Positions 16,562-24,864 of a stretch of DNA of 39,097 nt are shown piece after piece. Where the stretch lies: assembly GCA_902618555.1 (NCBI GenBank), contig CACNAY010000006.1, positions 1-39,097 of the forward strand. Direction: 5' to 3'. Below the pieces are notes generated by a model that worked only from the letters and a program-made list of their open reading frames with translations, searched no databases and was not told where the DNA came from. The position numbers and the translations under genes are program-made. The first letter of the stretch is position 1; every line of letters begins with the position of its first letter. Source of the DNA: an uncultured Pelagibacteraceae bacterium. GTDB lineage: Bacteria; Pseudomonadota; Alphaproteobacteria; Pelagibacterales; Pelagibacteraceae.

Positions 16562-17628
16562 TTAAATAGACCTTTCAAACCTTTTTCTGAGGCCTCACAA
16601 ACACCTTTTTCGGTGATTAAACCTGTTACTAGTTTTGCTGGTGTCACATCAAAGGCTAGATTTAAAGATTTACTTTTTTTGGGATAAATTCTAATTTTTT
16701 TTATTTTTTTATTTTCATCAATTCCTTCTATATAGGACAGTTCTTCTGAATTTCTCTCTTCAATAGGTATTTGTTTATGATCTTTGGTGCTCCAGTCTAT
16801 CGTAGAACTTGGTAAAGCAACATAAAAAGGAACATCATTATCTTTTGCAGATAAAGCCTTTAGGTAAGTTCCAATTTTATTACAGACATCACCATTTAAT
16901 AAAGTTCTATCTGTGCCTACTAAACATATATCTACTTGCCCTCTTTGCATTAAAATACCACCTGCGTTATCCGTTATAATTGTATTTGAAATTCCCTCTT
17001 CATTTAATTCATACGAAGTTAAATTTGATCCTTGGTTTCGTGGTCTTGTTTCATCAACCCAAACATGCAATTTAATTCCTTTTTGATGAGCATGGTAAAT
17101 AGGTGAAGTAGCTGTTCCCCAGTCTATAGTAGCTAACCATCCTGCATTACAATGGGTTAAAATATTAACTGTATCTTTTTTTTTATTAGCAATGTCTTCA
17201 ATAATTTTAAGACCATTCAAACCAATATTTTTACAAAATTTTTCATCCTCTTCAGTAATAGCCTTTGCCTCATCTAGAGCTATTTTCAAGATATCTTTAT
17301 CTTTCACTCCAGATAACTTTTTCATCATTCTATCTACTGCCCACTTAAGATTTATTGCTGTAGGCCTTGATTTAATTAACTTTTCGCTAGAGTTCTTTAA
17401 AAAAGACAAATCATTATTTTCGATTATAGATAAAACTAAACCATATGCAGCGGTTGCACCAATTAATGGAGCGCCTCTTACCTCCATTTTTTTTATGGCA
17501 TTAATCGCATCTTTTACAGTTTTTAAATCTTTAATTAAAAACTGATGGGGAAGTTTTGTTTGATCAATGATTTTTACTGAATTATTCTCAAACCAAATTG
17601 TTTTGTATGATTTTCCCTCTATTTTCAT
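16558..17628 (-). CDS. mtnA: Methylthioribose-1-phosphate isomerase
   Basis: Converts 5-methylthioribose-1-phosphate to 5-methylthioribulose-1-phosphate. The 356 residues carry RGAPLIG (51-57), the catalytic Cys160 in THCNAGWLAT, VDETRPRNQG (191-200) and Asp240 in GTDRTLLNGD; Cys160 and Asp240 are at the same numbers as in the Bacillus subtilis enzyme. It relates to eIF2B alpha subunits, but the Cys/Asp pair supports the isomerase. It follows the tautomerase gene with no intergenic space and runs into the aldolase gene. Confidence 0.95.
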   Translation of the reverse strand: MKIEGKSYKTIWFENNSVKIIDQTKLPHQFLIKDLKTVKDAINAIKKMEVRGAPLIGATAAYGLVLSIIENNDLSFLKNSSEKLIKSRPTAINLKWAVDRMMKKLSGVKDKDILKIALDEAKAITEEDEKFCKNIGLNGLKIIEDIANKKKDTVNILTHCNAGWLATIDWGTATSPIYHAHQKGIKLHVWVDETRPRNQGSNLTSYELNEEGISNTIITDNAGGILMQRGQVDICLVGTDRTLLNGDVCNKIGTYLKALSAKDNDVPFYVALPSSTIDWSTKDHKQIPIEERNSEELSYIEGIDENKKIKKIRIYPKKSKSLNLAFDVTPAKLVTGLITEKGVCEASEKGLKGLFK

Positions 17629-18072
17629 TTACTTTTTTTCCATTTTTTTTAATCTTTTTCTTAATTTTGTTGATAATGAATTAAACCATTTTTTTTCCTG
17701 TCCTGATTTAGGTAAAATTTCTCCATACTCGATCATTTGATTTGGTAATAAATCTTCCAAGTAAACCCAAACAAAATCTTTCTGCAAGTTTGTGTTCTTA
17801 ATCAAAATTTTTCTTAAACCTAAAATTAATTGTTTTTTAACTTTTGATGTTCGTCCAGCTCTTATCTGTCCATTTAAGAAAATTTCTTTAGTTTTGACTA
17901 ATTTGCCACCCATAAAATGAGCATTTTTTTCATTTTTTTGAAATATTACTTGAGCAAAAAAGGAATTTGCTCCAGTAAATTTACTATGAGTATTTGTTAT
18001 ATCATTTGCAATAGAATTTTTTTGTTTTTGTGAAAGTTTAATATTTGAATATTTTACTGTATATGTTGGCAT
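17629..18072 (-). CDS. Tautomerase-superfamily enzyme with the full cis-CaaD catalytic set
   Basis: 147-residue member of the cis-3-chloroacrylic acid dehalogenase branch of the tautomerase superfamily. After removal of Met, Pro1 is the N terminus (PTYTVKYS). Counting from it, His28, Arg70, Arg73, Tyr103 and Glu114 fall exactly at the positions known as catalytic in cis-CaaD, and TGANSFFAQV and GQEKKWF align around them. This shows a hydratase/dehalogenase-type pocket, not a plain 4-oxalocrotonate tautomerase. Homologues such as Cg10062 also keep all six residues yet are poor dehalogenases, so the substrate is open. It lies between mtnP (1-nt overlap TAATG) and mtnA, suggesting a methylthio-compound substrate. 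Confidence 0.85.
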   Translation of the reverse strand: MPTYTVKYSNIKLSQKQKNSIANDITNTHSKFTGANSFFAQVIFQKNEKNAHFMGGKLVKTKEIFLNGQIRAGRTSKVKKQLILGLRKILIKNTNLQKDFVWVYLEDLLPNQMIEYGEILPKSGQEKKWFNSLSTKLRKRLKKMEKK

Positions 18073-18956
18073 TAAGATTGTTTTTTATTTAAAACTCTTC
18101 CAGCAATATTTTTTAATTTATTTGTTGTTTTTTTTGTTCTTAATTTTGGATCAGTAATTATAGCCACATCTAAACAATCATTTGCAGGATCTTTTTCCAC
18201 AGAATAATCTTTAAAAGTTTTTATTATTTCTTTAATCATATTTTGCGCGTTGGTTGCATTTTTCATTAGAGTTTGAACTACCATACTCACATCGACTTCA
18301 TCATGATCAGGATGCCAGCAATCATAGTCTGTCACCATTGCAACGGTGCAATATCTAATTTCTGCCTCTCTAGCTAATTTAGCTTCAGGCATATTAGTCA
18401 TACCAATTACATCAGCCCCCCATGATCTATATAAATTTGACTCTGCTAAAGTGGAAAATTGCGGTCCTTCCATCACAACATATGTTCCACCAAATTGATA
18501 TTTTATATTCAATTTTTTTAATGCTTTCTCACAACAGTTTGATAATCCTGGACTTGTAGGTTTAGCCATTGAAACATGAGCTACTATCTCTTCGTTGAAA
18601 AATGTTTTTACTCTTGAAAACGTTCTATCAATAAATTGATCTACTATTACAAATTTACCTGGCTCTAAGTTTTTTTTAAGAGATCCAACAGCTGATACCG
18701 AAATGATATCTGTTACCCCTAATTGTTTCATCGCATCTATATTTGCCCTAAAATTTATGTTTGTGGGGCTTATTTTATGGCCTCTTGAATGTCTAGGAAT
18801 AAAACAAATTTCTTCTTTTCCAATACTTGCCTTTAAGATTTCATCTGAGGGTTTTCCCCAAGGAGTGTTAATTTTTTTCCATTTTGTTTTTTCGAAACCC
18901 TCCATTTTATAGAGACCACTTCCACCAATTATCCCGAGCTTTCTTTTTTTCATCAT
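18072..18956 (-). CDS. mtnP: 5'-Methylthioadenosine phosphorylase
   Basis: Phosphorolytic cleavage of methylthioadenosine to adenine and methylthioribose-1-phosphate. The 294-residue protein has the family start LGIIGGSGLY, PWGKPSD, FIPRHSRGHKISP with the phosphate-binding residues, SAVGSL, VMEGPQFST and a GMTNMPEAKLAREAEI run containing the nucleoside-site Met and the E(A/x)xLARE helix. VTDYDCWH carries the Asp that separates 6-amino from 6-oxo purines, favouring adenine. First gene of the minus-strand operon; apt, which uses the released adenine, starts 42 bp away on the other strand. Two ATGs in tandem (18956, 18953) are possible starts. Confidence 0.95.
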   Translation of the reverse strand: MMKKRKLGIIGGSGLYKMEGFEKTKWKKINTPWGKPSDEILKASIGKEEICFIPRHSRGHKISPTNINFRANIDAMKQLGVTDIISVSAVGSLKKNLEPGKFVIVDQFIDRTFSRVKTFFNEEIVAHVSMAKPTSPGLSNCCEKALKKLNIKYQFGGTYVVMEGPQFSTLAESNLYRSWGADVIGMTNMPEAKLAREAEIRYCTVAMVTDYDCWHPDHDEVDVSMVVQTLMKNATNAQNMIKEIIKTFKDYSVEKDPANDCLDVAIITDPKLRTKKTTNKLKNIAGRVLNKKQS

Positions 18957-18998
18957 TTAATTATTAATGCTTTTTTGTTAGAACTTGAAGCATAAATT

Positions 18999-19526
18999 AT
19001 GGATTTAAAAAAATATATTAGATCTATTCCAAACTATCCAAAAAAGGGAATTTTATTTAGAGACATTACTACCTTAATTAAAAATCCTGAAGCTTTCAGG
19101 TTTACTAACGATAAAATTATTGAAATTGCTAAAAAAATACATTTTGACAAAGTTGCTGCTATTGAGTCTAGAGGTTTTGTTTTCGCTTCAACTGTTTCTT
19201 ATGCTTTAAATAAACCATTTATATTACTAAGAAAAAAAAATAAATTACCGGCAGAGACATATTCTGTAGATTTTACTTTAGAATATGGTGATGCAACTAT
19301 TGAAGTGCACAAAGACTCTATTAATAGCGGTGAAAAAGTGCTGGTTATTGATGACCTTATTGCCACTGGAGGAACCGCCGAAGCAGCGGCCAAATTAATA
19401 AAAATATCTGGAGGTTCAGTTGCGGGTTTTATTTTTGTTATTAACCTATTTGATTTGCCAGGTAACAAATTACTTAAAGAAAAAGGTTTTAAAACTGAGT
19501 GCTTAATTGAGTTTCCAGGTCACTAA
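18999..19526 (+). CDS. apt: Adenine phosphoribosyltransferase
   Basis: Makes AMP from adenine and phosphoribosyl pyrophosphate. The 175 residues are the normal length. AIESRGFVF (54-62), RKKNKLPAETYS and the PRPP-binding loop VLVIDDLIATGGTA (114-127) are all intact. Being divergent from mtnP with a 42 bp gap that must hold both promoters, it very likely recycles the adenine that spermidine synthesis and MtnP release. The stop overlaps the convergent epimerase gene by 4 nt (CTAA). Confidence 0.96.
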   Translation: MDLKKYIRSIPNYPKKGILFRDITTLIKNPEAFRFTNDKIIEIAKKIHFDKVAAIESRGFVFASTVSYALNKPFILLRKKNKLPAETYSVDFTLEYGDATIEVHKDSINSGEKVLVIDDLIATGGTAEAAAKLIKISGGSVAGFIFVINLFDLPGNKLLKEKGFKTECLIEFPGH

Positions 19527-20404
19527 TTATTTTTTATAAAATCTAGAATGTATTTTTTAAGACTTACTTTTCCAAAATATTTATAAATTTTATTAGACAA
19601 ATTTTTATTTGTTAGGGCTGACGCATATCTCTCTCCAGCTCTCTTAGGTAGATATTTGATTTTTGAGTTAAAAAGCTTTGCGACATCTATAATAGAATAG
19701 GACTTTTTATTTGAAATGCTATAGTGTCTACATAAATTTTTTTTCCAAGCCAAATAGCAAATTTTGACAGTGTCATCAATGTGTGTAAACCTCCTTGACT
19801 GAGTTCCTGGCTTAACTACTGGTAAGGCTTTATTCTTTTTAAAATGATCCTCAAATATTCCTATTACTGTTGACATATGCCCACTACATATTTGATTTGG
19901 ACCATAAACATTATAAAAATATATAATTTCATATTTAAAATTAAACCACTTTTTCAAATTTTCGAGAAGTTCAAGATTTTTTGCTTTACTAAAAGCGTAT
20001 GGAGACAAGTTTTTATCGTTGCCTTTGTTACCTAAGGATGCTGAGGTAGCTGAATAAATTAGTTTTATTTTATTTTTTAAACAAAAATTAAAGATTGAAT
20101 TCGATCCTACCGTATTAGACTCGATACATTCATTCATATTCAAAAAGCTTTGATAAATTCTTGAGAACTCTCCAAAATGAAATATGGTTTTTATTTGATT
20201 AGGTTTTTTTATTAATTTGGAAATATTTCTTGTATCTCCTTTAATATATTTTACTCTTGTATTTTTGACATGATTTTTTTTTAATCCGGAGGAATAATTA
20301 TCAATGCTTATGATTTTATAATTCGTTTTTTCTAGCAAATGTCTTATTAAATTTGTGCCTACAAACCCAGCACCACCGGTAATTATAATCTTTTTATTAT
20401 TCAT
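19523..20404 (-). CDS. NAD-dependent sugar epimerase/dehydratase (extended SDR)
   Basis: 293 residues of the extended short-chain dehydrogenase family acting on NDP-sugars. IIITGGAGFVGTNL at the N terminus binds NAD; YSATSAS and YAFSKAK provide the Ser/Thr and Tyr-x3-Lys catalytic residues; FYNVYGPNQ follows. It resembles UDP-glucose 4-epimerase and GDP-mannose dehydratase relatives; the exact sugar cannot be read. It is the first gene of the glycan island on this side, and A-rich codons (AAA, AAT, ATA) become dominant from here onwards. Confidence 0.85.
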   Translation of the reverse strand: MNNKKIIITGGAGFVGTNLIRHLLEKTNYKIISIDNYSSGLKKNHVKNTRVKYIKGDTRNISKLIKKPNQIKTIFHFGEFSRIYQSFLNMNECIESNTVGSNSIFNFCLKNKIKLIYSATSASLGNKGNDKNLSPYAFSKAKNLELLENLKKWFNFKYEIIYFYNVYGPNQICSGHMSTVIGIFEDHFKKNKALPVVKPGTQSRRFTHIDDTVKICYLAWKKNLCRHYSISNKKSYSIIDVAKLFNSKIKYLPKRAGERYASALTNKNLSNKIYKYFGKVSLKKYILDFIKNN

Positions 20405-20439
20405 TATTTAAGGATTATTATCTATAAGAGGTAAATAAA

Positions 20440-21273
20440 TCAATCTAATGATGGCCTATACCAAGATTTTTTACCTAAGATAGAATTTATTATACCACCC
20501 AATCTACACAAAAATATGTTGCGTTTTTTTTTATTGAAAATTATTTGATAAAAAACAATTTTTATTAGAGAAGAAAAGATTTTAGGTGAAACGATGAGTA
20601 AAGCTATAATTAATCCCTTATATTTTTTATGAAAGTAGAATGTTGACCACATCCAATGCCAATTTCTGTTTTTTTCTAATTCGTAATTTTGATTTCTTTT
20701 TACAGAACTTGCTCCTAAGTGATTAATAACTATTTTTTTACTTAAATAGATTTTTCCTCCACGTTTCTTTAAATCTTTACATAAATCAATTTCTTCAAAA
20801 TAAAGAAAAAAATTTTCATCGAAAAAAATTTTTTTAAATTTGATAAGATTAAAAAAAATCGCAAAACCTTTTAAATTATTTACTTCTAGAATGCCACTAT
20901 CATTAAAATCTTTGGAATTTGCTTGGTTGTTTCCTGGGCCAATTAACCAAAATTCTGGAACAAGTTCCGCCGTTTTGAAAAAATTAAGTATTGTATCTTC
21001 TTTTAATTCGGTGTCAGGATTCAAAATTAAAGCATATTTTGTATTTACTTTTCTCAAACCAGTATTATTACCTACTGCATAACCATAATTTTCTCCTGCT
21101 AAAATACAATTTACATTTTTATATTTTTCTTCTAATTGTTCTTTAAATTTTTTGTTATTTGAATTTTCAACCACTATTACTTTAATATTGTTTGGTATAG
21201 AGTCTAAACAAGTAAATATCACTTCTTCGCTTTTTAAAGTTACAATTACTACAGTAAGATCACTTGATTCCAT
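20440..21273 (-). CDS. Glycosyltransferase family 2, rhamnosyltransferase-like
   Basis: 277-residue GT-A glycosyltransferase: start VVIVTLKSEEVI, the donor-binding ENYGYAVGNNTGL, the metal motif LNPDTE, and LYFEEIDLCKDLKKRGGKI, the ED-type catalytic acid and helix of rhamnosyltransferase-like GT2 enzymes. A hydrophobic stretch near 225-247 probably anchors it to the inner membrane. Upstream of the SDR gene (35 bp), it likely adds a 6-deoxyhexose from the dTDP-sugars made by the divergent rfbB-rfbA genes. Confidence 0.87.
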   Translation of the reverse strand: MESSDLTVVIVTLKSEEVIFTCLDSIPNNIKVIVVENSNNKKFKEQLEEKYKNVNCILAGENYGYAVGNNTGLRKVNTKYALILNPDTELKEDTILNFFKTAELVPEFWLIGPGNNQANSKDFNDSGILEVNNLKGFAIFFNLIKFKKIFFDENFFLYFEEIDLCKDLKKRGGKIYLSKKIVINHLGASSVKRNQNYELEKNRNWHWMWSTFYFHKKYKGLIIALLIVSPKIFSSLIKIVFYQIIFNKKKRNIFLCRLGGIINSILGKKSWYRPSLD

Positions 21274-21349
21274 AAAATAATAATATTTGATTTTAAAAGA
21301 TAATTCTTTTACTAATTTACCACATAAATCATGTTATTCTTGCTATAAA

Positions 21350-22372
21350 ATGAAAAAAGTCATTGTTACAGGTGGATCAGGCTTTATTGGTACAAACTTA
21401 GTAAATTTTTTAATTAGAAAAAAATTTTTTGTAATCAATATTGATAAACTAACATACTCATCTAATAAATTTAAAGATTCAATTAGAAACAAATTCAATT
21501 ATAAATTTTTTAAACTTGATATTAATAATAAAAAAAAACTTAATTCTTTAATTAAAAGATATAAACCCAAAGCAATTTTTAATTTAGCCGCTGAAACTCA
21601 TGTCGATAGATCAATTGATGGGCCAAAACCATTTATATATACAAATATAAATGGAACTTTTAATTTGTTAGAATGTTTAAGAGAACTAAAAAAGAAAACT
21701 AAAATAAAACTTATTCATATATCTACTGACGAGGTTTACGGTGATATAAAAAATAATTTAAGGTCAAATGAAAATAAAAATTATGAACCAAGCTCACCTT
21801 ATTCAGCATCTAAAGCTGCTGCAGATCATTTAGTAAGCTCATATGTAAGAACATATAAAATTAACGCAGTAATTTCAAATTGTTGTAATAATTATGGTCC
21901 ATATCAATTTCCTGAAAAACTTATTCCAAAAATGATCACGAATATCATTAATAATAAAAATCTACCAATTTATGCAAAAGGTAAAAATTCAAGAGAGTGG
22001 ATACATGTCGAAGACCATTGCAGAGCCTTATTCACGCTATATTTGAAAGGTAAAAATGGTGAAAATTATAATGTGGGATCAGGAAAAAATTTAAGAAATA
22101 TAGACTTGGTAAAAAAAATTTTGAAAATTTTTAAAAAGATGAAATATAAAGCAGGCAATAAAACTAAAATAATATTCGTTAAGGATAGACCAGGACACGA
22201 TTTCAGATACGCATTAAACAGTAAAAAGATAAAATTAAGATTGAAGTGGAAACCAAAAATAAAGTTTGATGCGGGGTTGGAAAATACAGTTGAGTGGTAT
22301 TTAAAAAATAAATTTTTTTTAAATAAAATTTCAAAAAAGAAATATGAAAGCCGTTTAGGCTTAAATGTATGA
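21350..22372 (+). CDS. rfbB: dTDP-glucose 4,6-dehydratase
   Basis: Turns dTDP-glucose into dTDP-4-keto-6-deoxyglucose. From the ATG at 21350 (340 residues) the protein starts KVIVTGGSGFIGTNL; AAETHVDRSI, STDEVYGD (catalytic Thr-Asp-Glu), YSASKAAADH (Tyr-x3-Lys) and NCCNNYGPYQFPEKLIP are diagnostic. The frame is open back to an ATG at 21287, but the 21 extra residues precede the NAD-binding strand and look non-coding, so 21350 is used. The last codon overlaps the rfbA start (ATGA at 22369-22372). Confidence 0.95.
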   Translation: MKKVIVTGGSGFIGTNLVNFLIRKKFFVINIDKLTYSSNKFKDSIRNKFNYKFFKLDINNKKKLNSLIKRYKPKAIFNLAAETHVDRSIDGPKPFIYTNINGTFNLLECLRELKKKTKIKLIHISTDEVYGDIKNNLRSNENKNYEPSSPYSASKAAADHLVSSYVRTYKINAVISNCCNNYGPYQFPEKLIPKMITNIINNKNLPIYAKGKNSREWIHVEDHCRALFTLYLKGKNGENYNVGSGKNLRNIDLVKKILKIFKKMKYKAGNKTKIIFVKDRPGHDFRYALNSKKIKLRLKWKPKIKFDAGLENTVEWYLKNKFFLNKISKKKYESRLGLNV

Positions 22373-23232
22373 TTAAAAAAGGTATAATATTAGCTGGTGG
22401 TAAAGGAACAAGAATGAGTCCTTTAACTAAGGCCGTAAACAAACAACTTTTGCCACTTTATGATAAGCCTTTAATTTTTTATCCTTTATCCGCTCTAATG
22501 CTAGCTGGAATAAGAGATATACTTATAATTGTTAATAAAGGTCAGCTTAATCAATTTAGAAAAATTTTACCTGAAGATAATAATCTTGGAATTAAAATTC
22601 AATATAAAGAACAACAAAACCCTAATGGTCTGCCTGAGGCATTTATAATCGGAGAAAAATTTATAGGAAAAAATAGCGTGGCTTTAATTTTAGGAGATAA
22701 TTTTTTTTATGGTCAAAGTCTTACAAAGATATTGAAGAAAAATATTAATCAAAAAAAAGGAGCAAAAATTTTTCTTCATCCTGTTAAAAATCCAAATTCT
22801 TATGGAGTGGCTACAATTAATAAAAAAAAACAAGTTTTAAGGTTAATTGAAAAACCTCAAAAAACTAAATCTAACTTAGCTGTTACCGGATTGTATTTTT
22901 TTGATAATAATGTTGTTAAACTAAGCAAAAAATTAAAGCCGTCTTCCAGAGGAGAGATTGAAATAATTGATTTACTCAATATTTATAAGAAAAAAAAATT
23001 GCTAAAAGCTGATTTTATTGGCAGAGGAGGATCATGGTTGGATACGGGAAATATCAATGATTTTAATGATGCATCAAATTTTATTTATACAATAGAAAAT
23101 CGACAAGGGCTTAAAATTGCGTGTTTGGAAGAAATTTCTCTAAAAAATAAATGGATTGGAAAAAAAGATATACAAAAATCAATTAAATTTTACGGAAATT
23201 GTGATTACTCAAGATATTTGAAAAAACTTTAG
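22369..23232 (+). CDS. rfbA: Glucose-1-phosphate thymidylyltransferase
   Basis: Makes dTDP-glucose from dTTP and glucose 1-phosphate. The 287 residues show the nucleotidyltransferase loop GGKGTRMSPLT, KQLLPLYDKPLIFYPLS, ILGDNFFYG with the metal Asp, VIEKP-type stretch RLIEKPQ, and GRGGSWLDTGN. Coupled to rfbB by a 4 nt overlap. No rfbC epimerase is present in the window, so the pathway here need not lead to rhamnose. Confidence 0.95.
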   Translation: MIKKGIILAGGKGTRMSPLTKAVNKQLLPLYDKPLIFYPLSALMLAGIRDILIIVNKGQLNQFRKILPEDNNLGIKIQYKEQQNPNGLPEAFIIGEKFIGKNSVALILGDNFFYGQSLTKILKKNINQKKGAKIFLHPVKNPNSYGVATINKKKQVLRLIEKPQKTKSNLAVTGLYFFDNNVVKLSKKLKPSSRGEIEIIDLLNIYKKKKLLKADFIGRGGSWLDTGNINDFNDASNFIYTIENRQGLKIACLEEISLKNKWIGKKDIQKSIKFYGNCDYSRYLKKL

Positions 23233-23233
23233 A

Positions 23234-24076
23234 ATGAATTCTCATAAAATTTTTTGTATGTGTCTAAATTCACATCACTTAGAAAATCTTAAAAAATTAG
23301 AATATATACCTGTTGGTCTTGGAAAACAAAATTATGACTCTGAGTGGTTAAGAGATGATACAGGAGATAATATCAGTTCGAAGAACCCCTTTTATGGCGA
23401 GTATACTTTTTATTATTGGGTTTGGAAAAACTTTTTAAACAATTATCCTGATAATCAATGGCTTGGTTTCTGCGGATATAGATATCATTGGTCTCAAAAA
23501 AGTACAACTAGCTCTGAAGAGATAAATAAAATTGTAAATAAAGAAAATTTCCAAGATTATGTGTTAAAAAAAATTCCCGCTGAGTGGGGTGATTACGACG
23601 CTATTCTAGGCGAAGAAATGATGGTTAATAATTGGAAAATTAGTAAAATTATCAAACACGCACCCAAGAAATTTTTAATAAATCCTAAATTTTTTTTTAA
23701 AAAAAATCAAAATATAAAATTACATTTTGACGTGTTTCATGGAGATGGAATAATTGATAAAGCAATCTCTTTTCTTGATAAAAATGAAAAAACTGATTTT
23801 GAAAGATTTGTAAATCAAAAAAACTCGTTCAACAGAGAAAATCTATTTTTTTGTAAATCTAAAAAGTTAATGAATGATTATTTTAACTCAGTGTTTTCTT
23901 GGCTAAAAAAATGTGAAAATGAATTTGGGTTAGAACTTGAGGGTTATTCGTTAAAAAGATTATATGCATTTTTAGCAGAAAGATATCTCTCATACTGGTT
24001 TCAAAAATACTCTAAATATAGAACTTGGCCAATTTTTTTTTATGATACAAATATAAATAGGATTAAAATTAAATGA
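23234..24076 (+). CDS. DUF4422-type glycosyltransferase
   Basis: 280-residue protein. RDDTGDNISSKNPFYGEYTFYYWVW is covered by residues 40-64, and with WLGFCGYRYHW (76-86) it matches the DUF4422 family of capsule/LPS glycosyltransferases, which normally read GDNIS..N..Y.E.T..YW.WKN and Y.G..HYRR. The usual His-Tyr-Arg-Arg is Gly-Tyr-Arg-Tyr here. Starts 1 nt after rfbA stops and overlaps the next start by 4 nt. No signal or membrane segment; acts at the inner face of the membrane. Donor unknown. Confidence 0.72.
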   Translation: MNSHKIFCMCLNSHHLENLKKLEYIPVGLGKQNYDSEWLRDDTGDNISSKNPFYGEYTFYYWVWKNFLNNYPDNQWLGFCGYRYHWSQKSTTSSEEINKIVNKENFQDYVLKKIPAEWGDYDAILGEEMMVNNWKISKIIKHAPKKFLINPKFFFKKNQNIKLHFDVFHGDGIIDKAISFLDKNEKTDFERFVNQKNSFNRENLFFCKSKKLMNDYFNSVFSWLKKCENEFGLELEGYSLKRLYAFLAERYLSYWFQKYSKYRTWPIFFYDTNINRIKIK

Positions 24077-24864
24077 ATTTATTAAACGCTTTTTTAAAAT
24101 CAAAATATTACGATAATCTAAATCCTTTTTTAGCAAAAAAAATTTTCAAAATATTTAAGATTTTTTTTGTCGAAACCAATCATCAAAACTTACCAGATAC
24201 AAATTATCCTTTGACAAATATAAAATCTGAATTAGAAAAATCAAAATTGGAAAAAAAAAATAATTTAAGACCATACATAACTTACACTCATTTACCTGAC
24301 TTACTTGAAGTATTGACTGATAAAATTAAAGAAATTAATTTTTTTGATATAGGAGCGGGTAATTTAAACCTATATTTTTATTTAGAAAAAAATTTTAAAA
24401 ATATAAATTATTTTTTCAGAGATCAAAAAGAAGTGGAAACTTGTGTAGTAGAATTTATTCAAAATGAAAAATTGAAAAATATTTCTGTAGTTGATGTTGA
24501 CTCGCTTGATTTGATAAACATTGCCTATTTTGGAAGTTCTTTGCAATATATAAAGGATTATAAAAAAGAGCTCAAAACTTTTTTTAAAAAATCAAATTAT
24601 ATATTGATTTCACAATCTCCTTTTTTCTTAAATGATAAAAGTGAGGAGAAGATAATTGTAAAACAACTAAATATGCATCCAAATATTAATTATCTTTATA
24701 TTTTTAATTATAAAAAATTTCTTAATTTTATGACAGAAAATAACTACAATTTAATTGAAAAGAATATTAATAATGTGACAAAATTTTTAAACTTTAAAAA
24801 TTTTTCAAAAGATTATTATACAGATATAAATATGTATGACCTATTATTTAAGCTAAAAAAATGA
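24073..24864 (+). CDS. Putative methyltransferase, TIGR04325-like
   Basis: 263-residue protein, not confidently identified. FFDIGAGNLNLYFYL (about 94-108) is a SAM-motif-I-like loop, followed by a Gln-Lys-Glu-Val-Glu segment at motif II and IAYFGSSLQYIKDY, then NYILISQSPFF. The 'SSLQY' block is typical of the TIGR04325 group of putative polysaccharide methyltransferases. Overlaps the preceding and following genes by 4 nt each, so it is part of the glycan operon. Very rich in Lys, Asn and Phe. Confidence 0.55.
   Translation: MNLLNAFLKSKYYDNLNPFLAKKIFKIFKIFFVETNHQNLPDTNYPLTNIKSELEKSKLEKKNNLRPYITYTHLPDLLEVLTDKIKEINFFDIGAGNLNLYFYLEKNFKNINYFFRDQKEVETCVVEFIQNEKLKNISVVDVDSLDLINIAYFGSSLQYIKDYKKELKTFFKKSNYILISQSPFFLNDKSEEKIIVKQLNMHPNINYLYIFNYKKFLNFMTENNYNLIEKNINNVTKFLNFKNFSKDYYTDINMYDLLFKLKK

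Noticed and set aside
18957-18998. Riboswitch or attenuator between mtnP and apt
   Set aside because: The 42 bp gap is too short for a known purine or SAM riboswitch, and no stem is visible.
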